DNA of 64,000 nucleotides from Mangrovibacterium diazotrophicum (GTDB taxonomy: Bacteria; Bacteroidota; Bacteroidia; Bacteroidales; Prolixibacteraceae): assembly GCF_003610535.1 (NCBI RefSeq), contig NZ_RAPN01000002.1, positions 186,001 through 250,000 of the forward strand, given 5' to 3'. This document shows, piece after piece, positions 63,707 through 64,000 of this stretch. The position numbers and the translations under genes are program-made. The notes below the pieces were generated by a model. It was not told the DNA's origin and did no database searches. It saw only the letters and a list, made by a program, of their open reading frames with translations. Each line of letters starts with the position of its first letter. The stretch's first letter is position 1.

Positions 63707-63779
63707 GGCTTCGTAGCTTAATGGATAGAGCATCTGACTACGGATCAGAAGGTTGCAGGTTCGAGTCTTGCCGAGGTCA
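63707..63779 (+). tRNA. tRNA-Arg (anticodon ACG)
   Basis: A 73-nt cloverleaf: acceptor GGCTTCG/CGAGGTC with two G-U pairs and discriminator A, D-arm GCTT/GAGC, anticodon stem TCTGA/TCAGA with loop CTACGGA (anticodon ACG), and T-arm GCAGG-TTCGAGT-CTTGC. CCA is not encoded. Confidence 0.96.
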
Positions 63780-63780
63780 C

Positions 63781-63813
63781 AAAAAAGGTTGTCAAGTTTT
63801 GGCAACCTTTTTT
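63781..63813 (+). terminator. Terminator of tRNA-Arg
   Basis: AAAAAAGGTTGTCA pairs with TGGCAACCTTTTTT (one G-T pair) around a 5-nt loop; the T run completes an intrinsic terminator directly after the tRNA. Confidence 0.88.
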
Positions 63814-63978
63814 CTTTTCCAGCACTTCAGATTCCCCAAATACTTCGGCCAAATCCCTGTCCAAACCGACAAACCTCATAAAGACCCATTTTCTCCTCAT
63901 TTCAGGCAATTTGTAAATCAGGTATTGTCTGTCTATCCCCATCTCTTTATCTTTAGATAAACCCCAAATAAACAGGCT

Positions 63979-64000
63979 ATGAAAAACATTTTCCTTTCCC
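63979..64000 (+). CDS. Start of a further gene, truncated by the window edge
   Basis: An ATG followed by MKNIFLS, like the start of a Bacteroidota signal peptide. Only seven codons are inside the window, so nothing can be said of the product. A near-consensus TATCTTTA lies about 30 bp upstream. Confidence 0.3.

Noticed and set aside
1-64000. CRISPR arrays, insertion sequences, toxin-antitoxin or phage-defence genes.
   Set aside because: No regularly spaced repeats, transposase motifs or defence-system domains were seen on either strand.

Overview
The window reads as the chromosome of a carbohydrate-degrading Bacteroidota (Bacteroidetes). The signs are a SusC/SusD pair with an ECF sigma factor and FecR anti-sigma factor, a type IX secretion (T9SS) C-terminal domain, a short 288-aa primary sigma factor, a Rho factor with a long low-complexity insertion, an FeoA-FeoB fusion, many lipoboxed glycoside hydrolases, and promoters of the Bacteroidetes type (TAnnTTTG at -7, TTTG about 19-21 bp upstream) in front of both tRNA genes. 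An environmental anaerobe or facultative anaerobe of the Marinilabiliales/Prolixibacteraceae kind would fit, but that placement is inference.

Region 1 (1-20.3 kb, all minus strand) is a polysaccharide utilisation locus (PUL). In transcription order it holds an ECF sigma factor, a GH2 beta-mannosidase, FecR, SusC, SusD, a GH88 unsaturated glucuronyl hydrolase, a PL8 lyase, a GH3 with PA14, an SGNH esterase, a GH31, a second SGNH esterase, and a 3'-truncated SDR resembling gluconate 5-dehydrogenase/KduD. PL8 plus GH88 plus a hexuronate-type MFS carrier just upstream points to a glucuronic-acid-containing heteropolysaccharide. No sulfatase or hexosaminidase is present, so chondroitin or hyaluronan is less likely than an acetylated mannose/glucose/glucuronate polymer of the xanthan or gum kind (inference).

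Region 2 (20.3-35.8 kb, minus strand) is a second sugar locus without SusC/D: an L-fucose/L-arabinose-isomerase-like enzyme, GH106 alpha-L-rhamnosidase, a 1,205-aa T9SS-secreted beta-helix protein, a DUF4185-like lipoprotein, aldose 1-epimerase, an unrecognised 316-aa protein, a sugar-porter MFS, GH27 alpha-galactosidase and an ExuT-like MFS.

Region 3 (36.2-42.4 kb) is a small redox/detoxification cluster (alpha/beta hydrolase, two cupins, double CMD protein, tautomerase, Tat-exported zinc alcohol dehydrogenase, hexapeptide acetyltransferase) divergent from an AraC regulator. Two promoters in it share a tandem 21-bp-period operator placed exactly 21 bp from matching -7-like boxes. Region 4 (42.6-49.9 kb) holds a DUF1593 lipoprotein, a small membrane protein, an outer-membrane-like protein, an FMN azoreductase next to a Crp/Fnr regulator with a strikingly structured intergenic region between them, and a GH39-GH43 xylosidase pair.

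Region 5 (50.3-64 kb) is mostly housekeeping: tRNA-Lys, SDR, YbgC thioesterase, LysE exporter, esterase, Nudix, aminopeptidase P, Rho, primary sigma factor, Rpe, FeoAB with a Cys-rich partner, an acidic conserved hypothetical protein, an MTH1187-family thiamine-binding protein and tRNA-Arg.
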